A stretch of DNA of 64,000 nucleotides from Modestobacter sp. L9-4 (GTDB taxonomy: Bacteria; Actinomycetota; Actinomycetes; Mycobacteriales; Geodermatophilaceae), in the NCBI RefSeq assembly GCF_019112525.1, contig NZ_CP077800.1, forward strand, positions 1,302,001 to 1,366,000. The letters run 5' to 3'. Under the pieces are notes generated by a model that searched no databases, was not told where the DNA came from, and saw only the letters and a list, made by a program, of their open reading frames with translations. Numbering within the stretch: the first letter of the stretch is position 1; each line of letters begins with the position of its first letter. Of this stretch, positions 50,221 to 59,100 are shown one piece after another. The position numbers were made by a program, and so were the translations under genes.

Positions 50221-51075
50221 TCAGTCGGCCGGGGCCGGCTCGGTGGGCAGGAAGCTCCACGTCTCCCGGGCCGGTGCTGCCGCCTGGCCGGTCGGGCAGC
50301 TGGACCGGAAGTCGCACCAGCTGCACTGCTGCCCGGGCACCGGCGGGAAGGCGGCGTCCACGTCGGCGCCGCCCTCCAGGGCCTCGGTCGCGGTGGTGAT
50401 GTCGTGCGCGATGTCCTCGGCCCGGCGCACGTGGTTGGCCAGCGAGCGCTCGGTGTGCTCGAAGGCCGCGACCGTGCCCGAGGGCAGGTGGTGCAGCTCG
50501 ACCCGGCTGCAGGCACGGCGCAGCGTGCGCCGGACACCCAGCACGTACAGCGCCAGCGCCGGGGAGCTCCGGGCGTCGTCCTCGGTGCTCGGCGTGCGGC
50601 CGGTCTTGTAGTCGACGACCACCAGCTCGTCGCCGCGCCGGTCGATGCGGTCGACGCGGCCGGACAGCGCCAGCGCCCCGGTGGTGGCCCCGACCGTGCG
50701 CTCGGTGCCGGCCGGCTCGTCGGTCGGGTCGAGCTCGGCGACGTAGTCGGTGAGCCACCCGGCCGCCTTGGCCCGCCAGGTCTGCGCCTGCTCGCCGTCG
50801 CGGAACCCGGCCGGTGACCAGCCGCTGTAGAGCAGCTGGCGGGCCGCGGACGCCGTGCGCTTCTCGACCGGGAGGTCCCACCACGAGCGCAGGGCGGCGT
50901 GCACCGCGGCGCCCACCGTGTTGTGCGCCCAGGCCGGGCCGCGGGGCGGGCGGGGCTGGGTCAGGTAGGCGAAGCGGTAGCGGCGCGGGCAGTCCGCGAA
51001 CGTGGCCAGCTTGCTGGGGGTGCAGGAGAACAGCCGCTTGGGCATGCCCGGCATCTCCAGCTGGTCACCCACCAC
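50221..51075 (-). CDS. RecB-family PD-(D/E)XK exonuclease with iron-sulfur cysteines
   Basis: The 284-residue protein begins the fold with CTPSKLATFADCPRRYRFAY. It has the nuclease core ELVVVDYKTGRTPS and ends in QQCSWCDFRSSCPTG. The first Cys plus the C-terminal CxxC-x5-C form the 4Fe-4S set known from Cas4, AddB and RecB-like nucleases. It is a stand-alone nuclease without a helicase and without adjacent CRISPR genes. Starts are ambiguous among three nearby GTGs. GTG 51073-51075 is chosen as it lies 7 nt after TACCGT. Confidence 0.88.
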   Translation of the reverse strand: MVGDQLEMPGMPKRLFSCTPSKLATFADCPRRYRFAYLTQPRPPRGPAWAHNTVGAAVHAALRSWWDLPVEKRTASAARQLLYSGWSPAGFRDGEQAQTWRAKAAGWLTDYVAELDPTDEPAGTERTVGATTGALALSGRVDRIDRRGDELVVVDYKTGRTPSTEDDARSSPALALYVLGVRRTLRRACSRVELHHLPSGTVAAFEHTERSLANHVRRAEDIAHDITTATEALEGGADVDAAFPPVPGQQCSWCDFRSSCPTGQAAAPARETWSFLPTEPAPAD

Positions 51076-51107
51076 GGCCGCCACGGTAACCCGCGGGTAC
51101 GACGGTC

Positions 51108-51965
51108 TCAGTCGGTCAGCACGGTCGTGCCGGTGCCGGCGGCGAGCAGTGCGGCGTACTGGTCGGGCGCGGTCGTGCAGGCCGCGATCGGCGTCCTCTT
51201 GTTGGTGCCGTGGTAGTCGCTGGACCCGGTGCACAGCAACCCCAGCCGGTCGGCGAGCACCCGCAGGTGCGCCCGCTGGTCGGGGGTGTGGTCGGGGTGG
51301 TCGACCTCCAGGCCGAGCAGCCCGCCGGCGGCCATCGCCTCGATCGCGGCGTCGTCGACGACCCGGCCGCGCGAGGTGGCCAGCCCGTGGGCGAACACCG
51401 GCACGCCGCCGGCCGCACGCACCAGCGCGATGCCGTCGAGAACCTCGGTGTCGGCCTTGGCCGCGTAGTACGGGCTGCGGTGGTGCAGCAGGCTGGCGAA
51501 GGCCTCGTCGACCGAGCCGACGACGCCGGCCTCGACGAGCGCGCGGGCCACGTGCGGGCGGCCCACCACCCCGCCGGCGCTGCGGGCCAGCACCTCCTCC
51601 CACACCACCGGGTGGCCGTCGGCGGCCAGCGCACGCACGATCCGCTCGCCGCGGCTGAGCCGCTCGGCCCGCAGCCGGGCGCGCTCGGCGGCGAAGGCGG
51701 GGTGGTCGGGGTCGAAGAGGTAGGCCAGCAGGTGGACGGCGACCGGCGGCCCCTCGACTCCCGTCCAGGCGCAGGACAGCTCCATGCCCGGGACGACGGT
51801 CAGCCCGGGCGGGCGGGCGGCGGCCGCGGCAGCCCAGCCGGCGGTGGTGTCGTGGTCGGTGAGGGCGACGACGTCCAGCCCCGCAGCGGCCGCGGTGGCG
51901 ACGAGCTCGGCGGGGCTCTCGGTGCCGTCGGACACCGAGGAGTGGGTGTGCAGGTCGATGCGCAC
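51108..51965 (-). CDS. PHP-domain phosphoesterase
   Basis: The 285-residue protein carries PHP metal-binding motifs: IDLHTHSSVSDGT, ALTDHDTTAG, VPGMELSC, VFAHGLATSRG and GSSDYHGTNK. The best-known relatives hydrolyse 3',5'-nucleotide bisphosphate, nucleoside 5'-monophosphates or small oligoribonucleotides (YciV/RnaseAM type). The GTG at 51963-51965 sits 6 nt after a weak CAGGCT hexamer. An upstream extension is possible but is Arg/Pro-rich. It is on the same strand as the RecB-like gene, 32 nt apart, possibly a nucleic-acid-turnover pair. Confidence 0.9.
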   Translation of the reverse strand: MRIDLHTHSSVSDGTESPAELVATAAAAGLDVVALTDHDTTAGWAAAAAARPPGLTVVPGMELSCAWTGVEGPPVAVHLLAYLFDPDHPAFAAERARLRAERLSRGERIVRALAADGHPVVWEEVLARSAGGVVGRPHVARALVEAGVVGSVDEAFASLLHHRSPYYAAKADTEVLDGIALVRAAGGVPVFAHGLATSRGRVVDDAAIEAMAAGGLLGLEVDHPDHTPDQRAHLRVLADRLGLLCTGSSDYHGTNKRTPIAACTTAPDQYAALLAAGTGTTVLTD

Positions 51966-52006
51966 GCCCCCAGCCTGCCGCACGCCCGTCCCCGGCCGCC
52001 GACCGG

Positions 52007-52699
52007 TCACTCGTCCTGCGGGTCGGGGAAGCGGGTGGGCCGCAGCCGCGGGATCGGCGCGGTGTCGTGCCGGCGTCCGTTCGTCAGCGGCCGGGGCATC
52101 AGCTGCTCGGGTGCGTCGGGCTCACCGCGGTCGTCGGCGGCCAGCGAGCCGTCGGCGTCCTCGTCGGAGCTGACCGGGTTGGTGGTCTGGTCGGTGCCGA
52201 ACATCAGCTCCGACAGCCGCTTGTAGAGGGCGTTGGCGTGCGGCATGTAGTCGATGACGTCCAGCCCCTGGGACTGCCCGGCGGACTCGAACCGGAAGGT
52301 GCCGTAGCCGAGGATCTGTCCCCAGAAGGTCTCCTTCCAGGTCAGGTCGGTGATCCGGCGCAGCGGCATGACCGCCACGGTGCGGATGATCACGCCCGAC
52401 GTCAGCAGCACGCGGCGCCGGGTGACCAGGAAGTGCCGCACCCACCACTCGGCGACGTGCAGGGCCAGGTAGCCCAGCGCGCCGAGGACGACGACCAGGC
52501 CGACGACGGCCGAGACCCGGTTGGTGGGGTCCAGCTGCAGGACCCAGACCCCGACGGCCAGCGCGGGGACGCCGCGGATCAGCGGCCGGGCGAGCACCGC
52601 CGGGTGCCGGCGGGTGGCGATGACGGGCGGCTCGTCCGAGAGCAGGTACTTCTCGGCGTCCTTGCCCCAGCGGGGCCTGCGGGTGCGCGGGCCGGACAC
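52007..52699 (-). CDS. Membrane protein with bacterial PH (DUF304/bPH2) domain
   Basis: The 230-residue protein has two close membrane helices (about residues 40-82, VPALAVGVWVLQL and VVGLVVVLGALGYLALH). A bPH2-like domain follows (RHFLVTRRRVLLTSGVIIRT, MPLRRITDLTWKETFWGQIL), and the C-terminal tail is disordered and acidic. bPH proteins are membrane-associated; the role is unknown. The GTG at 52697-52699 lacks a good ribosome site and lies 6 nt after a 51-codon membrane microprotein gene, so coupling is likely. Confidence 0.88.
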   Translation of the reverse strand: MSGPRTRRPRWGKDAEKYLLSDEPPVIATRRHPAVLARPLIRGVPALAVGVWVLQLDPTNRVSAVVGLVVVLGALGYLALHVAEWWVRHFLVTRRRVLLTSGVIIRTVAVMPLRRITDLTWKETFWGQILGYGTFRFESAGQSQGLDVIDYMPHANALYKRLSELMFGTDQTTNPVSSDEDADGSLAADDRGEPDAPEQLMPRPLTNGRRHDTAPIPRLRPTRFPDPQDE

Positions 52700-52705
52700 G
52701 ACCGG

Positions 52706-52861
52706 CTAGACGAGCGAGCCCACGAAGGCCGACAGCGAGGCGGCCGCGTCACCGAGGGCCGAGCCCGCGCTGCGCACGATGCCGGCGGCGTCCTCGGGGC
52801 GCTGGATGACGTAGAAGACCACGAAGGCGACGGCCAGCCAGGTGAGCACCTTCTTCAGCAC
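52706..52861 (-). CDS. 51-aa membrane microprotein
   Basis: The translation begins MLKKVLTWLAVAFVVFYVIQ, a positively charged start and one membrane helix. An amphipathic helix (SAGSALGDAAASLSAFVGSL) follows. A strong GAGGAAGGA ribosome site lies 8 nt upstream of the GTG at 52859-52861. Similar short proteins starting LKKVLTW are, to my knowledge, widespread in actinobacteria, but without assigned function. It is cotranscribed with the PH-domain gene. Confidence 0.8.
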   Translation of the reverse strand: MLKKVLTWLAVAFVVFYVIQRPEDAAGIVRSAGSALGDAAASLSAFVGSLV

Positions 52862-53034
52862 GTGCGCGTCCTTCCTCAGGCGGCCAGGCGGCCCACGTCG
52901 GCGCGCCGACAGCAGGTCACCACGACGGCCAGCGGGACCGCGCCCCATGAGTAACAGCCGTCCCGCCGCGAGCACCAGCCGCCACGCCGGGGAGGGACGA
53001 CGAATCCGCTGGTCGCCGCCCGTCGTCCAGCTGC

Positions 53035-53658
53035 TCAACGGCCGGGCAGCAGCCGGTCGGTCGGAGGTCCCAGCGGCAGATCGGGGTACACCCGGTCGCG
53101 CAGGTCGAGCAGGGACAGGTCCTCGGCCAGCAGCCAGGCCGCCGACGCGGGCCACGTGACCAGCCACAGCCACACGCCCTGGGCCTCCCCCACGTAGGCG
53201 GCCCGGTCGTCGACGGTCGGCACCGCCCACAGCGGCGCCCGCTGGCCGGAGGCCTCGATCCCGGCGTGGGAGGGCCCGGACACCAGGTCACCGGGGTCGA
53301 CGCCGGGCAGCCCGGCGTAGCCGCAGCCCAGGCCGGTGCCCGGCTCCTCGGCGACGAGCACCATCTCGGCCGGGCCGCCCACGGGCCCGGGGCCGGCGAG
53401 GGCGACGACGATCGCCCGGGCGCCGGGCTCACCGCCCCACGCGAGCCCGGTGACCGCCCAGCCGCCGGGCAGCGGGTCGGGCACCCAGGCCGGGACGCGC
53501 GCGTCGGCGCAGACGGCGCTGATCGCGTCGTGGGCGAGGACGGCGGTGTGGTGCAGCGGGGTGACGGCGGCGTGCACGTGACACCAGCCCTCACCCGTCG
53601 AACCGGGGCGGACCTGCAGGACCTCCCCGCACCGCGGGCACACCGGGGACACGCTCAT
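53035..53658 (-). CDS. DUF6758-like protein with N-terminal zinc-ribbon-like motif
   Basis: The 207-residue protein starts MSVSPVCPRCGEVLQVRP and continues to GEGWCHVH, so a CPRC pair plus a Cys-x-x-His-like cluster could bind zinc. The rest is a soluble alpha/beta region with several Trp and matches the actinobacterial DUF6758 type, function unknown. The 173-nt gap downstream (52862-53034) shows no further gene. It diverges from the Nudix gene across 107 nt. Confidence 0.78.
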   Translation of the reverse strand: MSVSPVCPRCGEVLQVRPGSTGEGWCHVHAAVTPLHHTAVLAHDAISAVCADARVPAWVPDPLPGGWAVTGLAWGGEPGARAIVVALAGPGPVGGPAEMVLVAEEPGTGLGCGYAGLPGVDPGDLVSGPSHAGIEASGQRAPLWAVPTVDDRAAYVGEAQGVWLWLVTWPASAAWLLAEDLSLLDLRDRVYPDLPLGPPTDRLLPGR

Positions 53659-53765
53659 GGCCGCTCACCGTCCTGTTCTGCTGGCGCCGCGTCAAGCATC
53701 GGGCACCGCGACGCTGCCCGCGCCACGGGGGCGGGTGCCGGGGGCGGCGGCCGTAGCCTGCGGGC

Positions 53766-54197
53766 GTGGACGAACCGGCTCCGGACGACGCCAGGCCCGA
53801 GGTGCCGTGCGTGGGCGCGGTGGTGCACGACGCGCAGGGCCGGCTGCTGCTGATCCGCCGCGGGCACGCTCCCAGTGCCGGGCTGTGGTCGGTGCCCGGT
53901 GGGCGGATGGAGGCCGGGGAGACCCAGGAGCAGGCCGTCGTCCGGGAGCTGGCCGAGGAGACCGGGCTGGCGGTGCGGCCGGTGCGGCCGCTGGGCGCGG
54001 TGCGCATCGACGGGGACGGCGTGGTCTTCCTGGTCACCGACTGGCTGTGCACGCTCGCCGACCCCGGTCAGCAGCCGGTCGCCGGTGACGACGCGGACGA
54101 TGCGGCGTTCGTCGACACCACCGGGCTCGCTGCGCTGGACATGGCGCCCGGGGTGGTCACCGCGCTCTCGGGCTGGGACGTCCTCCCCCGCTCCTGA
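53766..54197 (+). CDS. Nudix hydrolase
   Basis: The 143-residue protein has a Nudix box from GGRMEAGETQEQAVVRELAE through ETGL, with the catalytic glutamates present, inside a standard beta-grasp core (VGAVVHDAQGRLLLIRRGHA upstream). It hydrolyses a nucleoside diphosphate linked to another moiety; small members of this type act on ADP-ribose, (d)NTPs or 8-oxo-dGTP. The GTG at 53766-53768 follows TAGCCT by 6 nt, suggesting a leaderless mRNA. Confidence 0.92.
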   Translation: MDEPAPDDARPEVPCVGAVVHDAQGRLLLIRRGHAPSAGLWSVPGGRMEAGETQEQAVVRELAEETGLAVRPVRPLGAVRIDGDGVVFLVTDWLCTLADPGQQPVAGDDADDAAFVDTTGLAALDMAPGVVTALSGWDVLPRS

Positions 54198-54285
54198 CCG
54201 CGCTGGTGCGGCGGATGGGGCCGGTGGGCCGGGTCCGCGCCGCCGGTCACCCCGTGCGGACAGGCGGCGAACCTACGATGCCCGC

Positions 54286-54771
54286 GTGCAGCTGCTGTCC
54301 GCTCCCGACCCGACGGAGCAGGTCGAGGTCGTCCGGCTGCCCCGTGCCGCCCGCGCGTGGCGGCTGGCCGTCGCCGGCGTCGTGCTGGCCCTGACCCTGG
54401 CCGGCACGGCGTGGGGCTCCGACGACGACTTCCCCGTCGGCCCGTTCCTGATGTACGCCGGCCGCGCCGGCAACGACGCCCCGGTCGGCTCGACCCGGGT
54501 GGTCGGGCTGACCGCCGACGGCACCGAGGTGCCGATGTCCGGCGGTGAGGTGGGGCTGCGCCGGGCGGAGTTCGAGGGGCAGCTCGGCCGGGTCATCGAC
54601 CACCCCGAGCTGCTCGGAGAGCTCGGCGAGGCCTACGTGCAGCGCAACCCCTCGGCCGAACCGCTGGTGCGGGTCGACGTGGTCCAACGGGACTTCGAGC
54701 TGCGCGACGGTGTGCAGACCGGCGCCTTCACCGACCACGTCGTGGTCAGCTCCCCCGTCGAGGCGGGATGA
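54286..54771 (+). CDS. Single-pass membrane protein of unknown function
   Basis: The 161-residue protein has one membrane helix (AWRLAVAGVVLALTLAGTAW, about residues 24-44) and a ~115-residue extracytoplasmic region starting DDDFPVGPFLMYAG. No known domain is recognised. The GTG at 54286-54288 lies 6 nt after TACGAT, so it is likely leaderless. Its stop overlaps the start of the multipass HTTM-like gene as ATGA, indicating co-translation and probably a joint membrane function. Confidence 0.78.
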   Translation: MQLLSAPDPTEQVEVVRLPRAARAWRLAVAGVVLALTLAGTAWGSDDDFPVGPFLMYAGRAGNDAPVGSTRVVGLTADGTEVPMSGGEVGLRRAEFEGQLGRVIDHPELLGELGEAYVQRNPSAEPLVRVDVVQRDFELRDGVQTGAFTDHVVVSSPVEAG

Positions 54772-55655
54772 GCACCGCCGTGGCGAGCCCGACGGCCGCC
54801 CCCGCCCGCGACCGCTGGTTCTTCCGCCCCGTGCCGCTGGCCCGGATCGCGGTCTACCGGGTCATCGCCTACCTGTTCATCCCGATCGACGTGTTCGCCA
54901 CCACGACGTTCGTGCGCGCGCACGCCGACGTGCCGACCGCCTGGTACCAGCCGATGCTGGTCGCCCGCCTGCTGCACCTGCCCACCCCGACGCACACGGT
55001 CGTGCTCGTCGTGCAGTGGGCGCTGGTGCTCACCGCCCTCGCCGCCGCGACCGGCCGCGCCCCGCGCGTGCTGGGGCTGACCGTCTTCGCCCTCTACTTC
55101 GAGTGGATGGTCATCGCGATGAGCTACGGGAAGGTGGACCACGACCGGTTCGCCTTCCTGGTCGCCCTGGCCGTGCTGCCCACCATCGGCCGGGCGCACG
55201 TCCGGGACCGGCGCTCCTCGGAGGCCGCCGGCTGGGCGATGGCCTGCGTGCTGGTGGCGGTGATGCTCACCTACTTCCTGGCCTTCTGGGCCAAGATGCG
55301 CTTCGGCGGCTGGAACTGGGCCACCGGCGCCACGCTGACCTGGGCGGTGATCCGCCGCGGCACCCCGCTGTCGAACTGGACGCTGGACGTGCCGTGGCTG
55401 CTGCCCGCATCCCAGTGGCTGATGCTGGCGTTCGAGGCGCTGACCCCGCTGATGCTGCTGGTCCGCCGCGACCGGGCCCGGATCGCCCTCGTGGTCTTCC
55501 TGCTCGGCTTCCACGTGATGGTCTTCGCCGGCGTGACGATCATCTTCCTGCCGCACTGCATCGCGATCGTCTCGATCCTGCCGTGGGAGCGGCTCGTCGG
55601 AGCACACCGCCGGGGAGCCGGCACCGCATCTCCGACGAGCCCGCTCCCGGGCTGA
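54768..55655 (+). CDS. HTTM-like multipass membrane protein
   Basis: The 295-residue protein has about six membrane helices. It begins with RWFFRPVPLARIAVYRVIAY and contains FEWMVIAMSYGKVDHDRFAF and YFLAFWAKMRFGGWNWATG, patterns reminiscent of HTTM (gamma-carboxylase-like horizontally transferred transmembrane) proteins. Catalytic function is not inferable. The start overlaps the stop of the preceding membrane-protein gene by 4 nt. It is convergent with the WXG100 gene, 21 nt between stops. Confidence 0.78.
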   Translation: MSTAVASPTAAPARDRWFFRPVPLARIAVYRVIAYLFIPIDVFATTTFVRAHADVPTAWYQPMLVARLLHLPTPTHTVVLVVQWALVLTALAAATGRAPRVLGLTVFALYFEWMVIAMSYGKVDHDRFAFLVALAVLPTIGRAHVRDRRSSEAAGWAMACVLVAVMLTYFLAFWAKMRFGGWNWATGATLTWAVIRRGTPLSNWTLDVPWLLPASQWLMLAFEALTPLMLLVRRDRARIALVVFLLGFHVMVFAGVTIIFLPHCIAIVSILPWERLVGAHRRGAGTASPTSPLPG

Positions 55656-55676
55656 CCCGGTCTCCCCGGCGGAGGG

Positions 55677-55970
55677 TCAGAGCAGCGCGCCGATCCGGGC
55701 CGCCATCTCGCTCTCGTGCTGCTGGTAGGCCGAGGCGACGTTGTTCAGCAGCTGACCCATGCCGGTCAGCGCGTCGCTGACCCCCTGGCTGGACAGCCGC
55801 CACTTCTCGTACAGCTCGCTGAACTGCACCGCGGCCTGGCTGTCGGTCCAGCCCTCCAGCACCGAGCTGTTGATCCCCGCCGACAGCGTGGCGTGCCGGG
55901 CGGTGGTGTCCGCGGCCTCCGCCTGGCACTGCCCGGCCATCGTGTTGAGCGTCGCGATGTCGACCTTCAT
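55677..55970 (-). CDS. WXG100 (EsxA-like) protein with variant turn W-T-D
   Basis: The 97-residue helical hairpin protein begins MKVDIATLNTMAGQCQAEAA. Its turn reads LEGWTDSQAAVQFSELYEKW, with Trp41-Thr42-Asp43 where WXG would place Gly. Length and heptad pattern fit WXG100 substrates of type VII secretion. A late YQQHE may act as the YxxxD/E-type export signal. The ATG has AGAGGAGGAG 2-3 nt upstream. It diverges from the FHA-FtsK ATPase gene, so the two are a likely secretion pair. No second Esx gene is adjacent. Confidence 0.85.
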   Translation of the reverse strand: MKVDIATLNTMAGQCQAEAADTTARHATLSAGINSSVLEGWTDSQAAVQFSELYEKWRLSSQGVSDALTGMGQLLNNVASAYQQHESEMAARIGALL

Positions 55971-56149
55971 GGCTCCTCCTCTGGTCCGGGCACGTCCCGG
56001 TGGGCTCAGAAGGTAGGGCGGCCCCGGCTCACCGGGCCGGCGCTGTCCACAGCCCGGGCCCCCGTCCACAGATCCGGCGCAGGGCCCCCACGGCGGGCCG
56101 GGCGGCGGCAGCATCCCTGCGTGCGTTCCTCCTGCCCGCGGCACCGGCC

Positions 56150-59100
56150 GTGACCCCACCCGACCGGGAGCCCGCCGTCCGGACCTGGACCGTGCACGGG
56201 CTCGGGGGAGCCGTCGACGTCGACGTCCGGGCACCGGACGACGCCTCGCTCGCCGACGTGCTCGGCCCGCTCGGGCACCAGCTGGGGGCGCCGGGCGCAC
56301 TGCTGTGGTCGGGGTCGGGCGCCCTGCCGGTCGACACCCCGCTGACCGCCGCCCCGCTGCGCCACGGTGCCGTGCTGGGGCTGGGGCGTCCCGGGCCGCG
56401 CCCCAGCCCCAGCACCGGGTCCGGCGCCCTGGAGCTGCACGTGGTGGGCGGCCCGGACGCCGGGCGAGCGCTCCCGCTGGAGCAGGGCGACCTGGTGCTG
56501 GGGCGCGGCGCCGGGTGCGCGCTGCCGCTCGCCGACCCGGACGTCTCCCGTCGGCACGCGGTCGTCTCGGTGGCCGAGGGACGGGTGCGGGTGGCCGACC
56601 TCGGCTCGTCCAACGGGTCGTCGCTGACCGCCGGGCCGGGCGGGCCGGTCCGGCTGACGGCAGAGCTCCGGGAGTGGCCGGTCGGCGCCACGCTGCGGCT
56701 CGGCGCGAGCGCACTGCGGCTGACCGGGCCCCGGGGCGCGACCCTGCAGTGCTCCCCCGCTCCCGGCGGCCGGGTCCTCGTGCGGCCGCTGCGAGCCGTG
56801 CCGGGGCCGACGGGCGCCGGTGAGGTGCGCCTGCCGGCCCCGCCGCCCGAGGTCCCGCGCCGGCGCCTGGGCTGGGTGGCCGTCCTGCTGCCCGCGGTCG
56901 GCGGCGTGCTGATGGCCTGGCTGCTGTCGGCGCCGCACTTCCTGTTCTTCGCCCTGCTCAGCCCGGTGGTCGCGGTGGCGACCTGGTCCTCCGACCGGCT
57001 GTCCGGACGCCGCGCCCGCCGTCGCGACGTCGCCGAGCACGCGGCCGCGCTGGCCGGTGCGCACGCCGAGCTCGACGCCGCGGTGGCCGCCGACCTCGCC
57101 GCCCGGGACGAGGCGCACCCGGACCCGGCGCGGCTGACCGCTGCGGCCCGCCGGCGGTCCAGCCCGCTGTGGTCCCGCGGCGGGGACGAGGTCCTGCTGA
57201 CCCGCCTCGGCACCGGCCCCGGCACGACGGCTGTGACCCGGATCGACCCCGACGGCTCTCGGGCGCCGGCGCGGACCGGGCACGTGCCCGTCACCGTGCC
57301 GCTGGCCGGCACCGGCGGTCTGGGGATCGTCGGGCCGCGGCCGGTCGCCCTCGCCGCCGCCCGCGCGCTCGTGTGCCAGCTCGCGGTCCTGGTCCCCCCG
57401 TCCGACCTGCGCATCGTGCTGCTCTGCGGGTCCCGGGAGGCGGTGGACTGGCGGTGGGCCCGGTGGCTGCCGCACCTGGTCGCCAGCCGGACCGACGCGA
57501 CGTCACCGCTCCCCGAGCTCCTCGGGCCCGGGGGCGGCGGCGGACCGCACACGCTCGTGCTGCTCGACGGCCCCCTCGACCAGCCGACCGCGGCGGCGGT
57601 GGCCGGCGCGCCCGGCGTCCTGCGTCTCGACCTCGCCGACACCGAGCCCGGGCTGGCCCTCCCCGCCCTGGCCCGGCTCCAGGTGACCGGCGAGACCGGC
57701 ACCACGGCACGACTGCGCATGCCCTGCGCGGACCAGGAACAGCTGCTCACCCTGGACGCCACGACCGAGGGCACCGCCGAGCGGCTCGCCCGCGACCTCG
57801 CCGCACTGGCCGGGCCGGTGCGCGCCGGCGGACTGCCCGACGCCGCACGGCTGCTCGACCTGCCCGCCGACGGGCTGTCGCTGGCCGCGGGGGCCGAGCG
57901 CACCGGTGGGAGCTGGTCCCGCACGCGGGCCCGCCTCACCGCGGTCCTGGGCGCCACCGACCAGGGACCGCTGTCGATCGACCTGGTCGCCGACGGGCCG
58001 CATGCCCTGGTCGCCGGCACCACCGGGTCGGGGAAGTCCGAGCTGCTGCAGACACTGGTGGCCAGCCTCGCGCTGCACCACCCGCCGGACCGCTGCAGCT
58101 TCCTGCTGGTCGACTACAAGGGCGGCGCGGCCTTCGGCGAGGCCGCCGCCCTGCCGCACACCGTCGGCGTGCTGACCGACCTGGACCCGCAGTCCACGGC
58201 GCGGGCGTTGCGCTCGTTGTCCGCGGAGCTCACGCGGCGCGAACGGCTGCTCGCCGAGCACGGCGCGCGCGACCTCGACCAGGTGCCGGCCGAGGTCCCC
58301 GCCGGCCGGCTGGTGATCGTCGTCGACGAGTTCGCGACGCTCGCCGAGGAGCTGCCCGGGTTCGTCACCGGTCTCGTCGGCATCGCCCAGCGCGGCCGCT
58401 CGCTCGGCGTCCACCTGGTGCTGGCCACCCAGCGTCCCGCCGGCGTGGTCAGCCCCGAGATCCGGGCCAACTGCTCGCTGCGGATCTGCCTGCGCACCAC
58501 CGACGAGGGCGACGCCCGCGACGTGCTCGGCAGCACGCTGCCCGCCGCGCTGCCCCCCGACCGACCGGGCCGGGCCTACCTGCGCGCCGGCAACGGCGCC
58601 CCGGTCCTGCTCCAGGTGGCGCGGGTGTCGACCGGGGCCGACGCGGCGGGCGCACCCGTCTCGGTCACCCGCCGTCCGTGGCCCGCGGTGCCCACCCTGC
58701 CCCGGACGCCCGGTGCGGTGACCGGGCCGACCGACCTGCAGCGGCTGGTCCGCGCCGTGGGCGACCGGGCGCGGGCCGACGGCACCGCTGCGCCCGACCG
58801 GCCGTGGCTGCCACCGCTGCCCGACCGGTTGCCGGCCACCGCACTGGACCCCACGACGGCGGGGACGCCCGCGACCGTGCTGCGGATCGGGCTGCAGGAC
58901 TCCCCCGATGCGCAGCTGCAGTCCCCGCTGGAGCTCGACCTGGCCGCGGGCGGAGGCTGGCTGCTCGTCGGCGGCCCCCGCAGCGGGCGCAGCACCGCCC
59001 TGCAGACGGTCGTCGGCGAGGCGGTGCACCAGCTGCCCCCGGCCCGGCTCCAGGTGCACGCCCTGGACCACGGCGGCGGCGCGGTCCAGGCCCTGGTCGC

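Noticed and set aside
50221..51075. Cas4 identity for the RecB-like nuclease
   Set aside because: Although the iron-sulfur cysteines match, there is no CRISPR repeat array or other cas gene in the window.
53441..53470. A third copy of the micro-ORF element, suggested by a GCGAGCCCGGTGACC string
   Set aside because: Only about 12 nt match, it is inside the DUF6758 coding sequence, and the following bases diverge.
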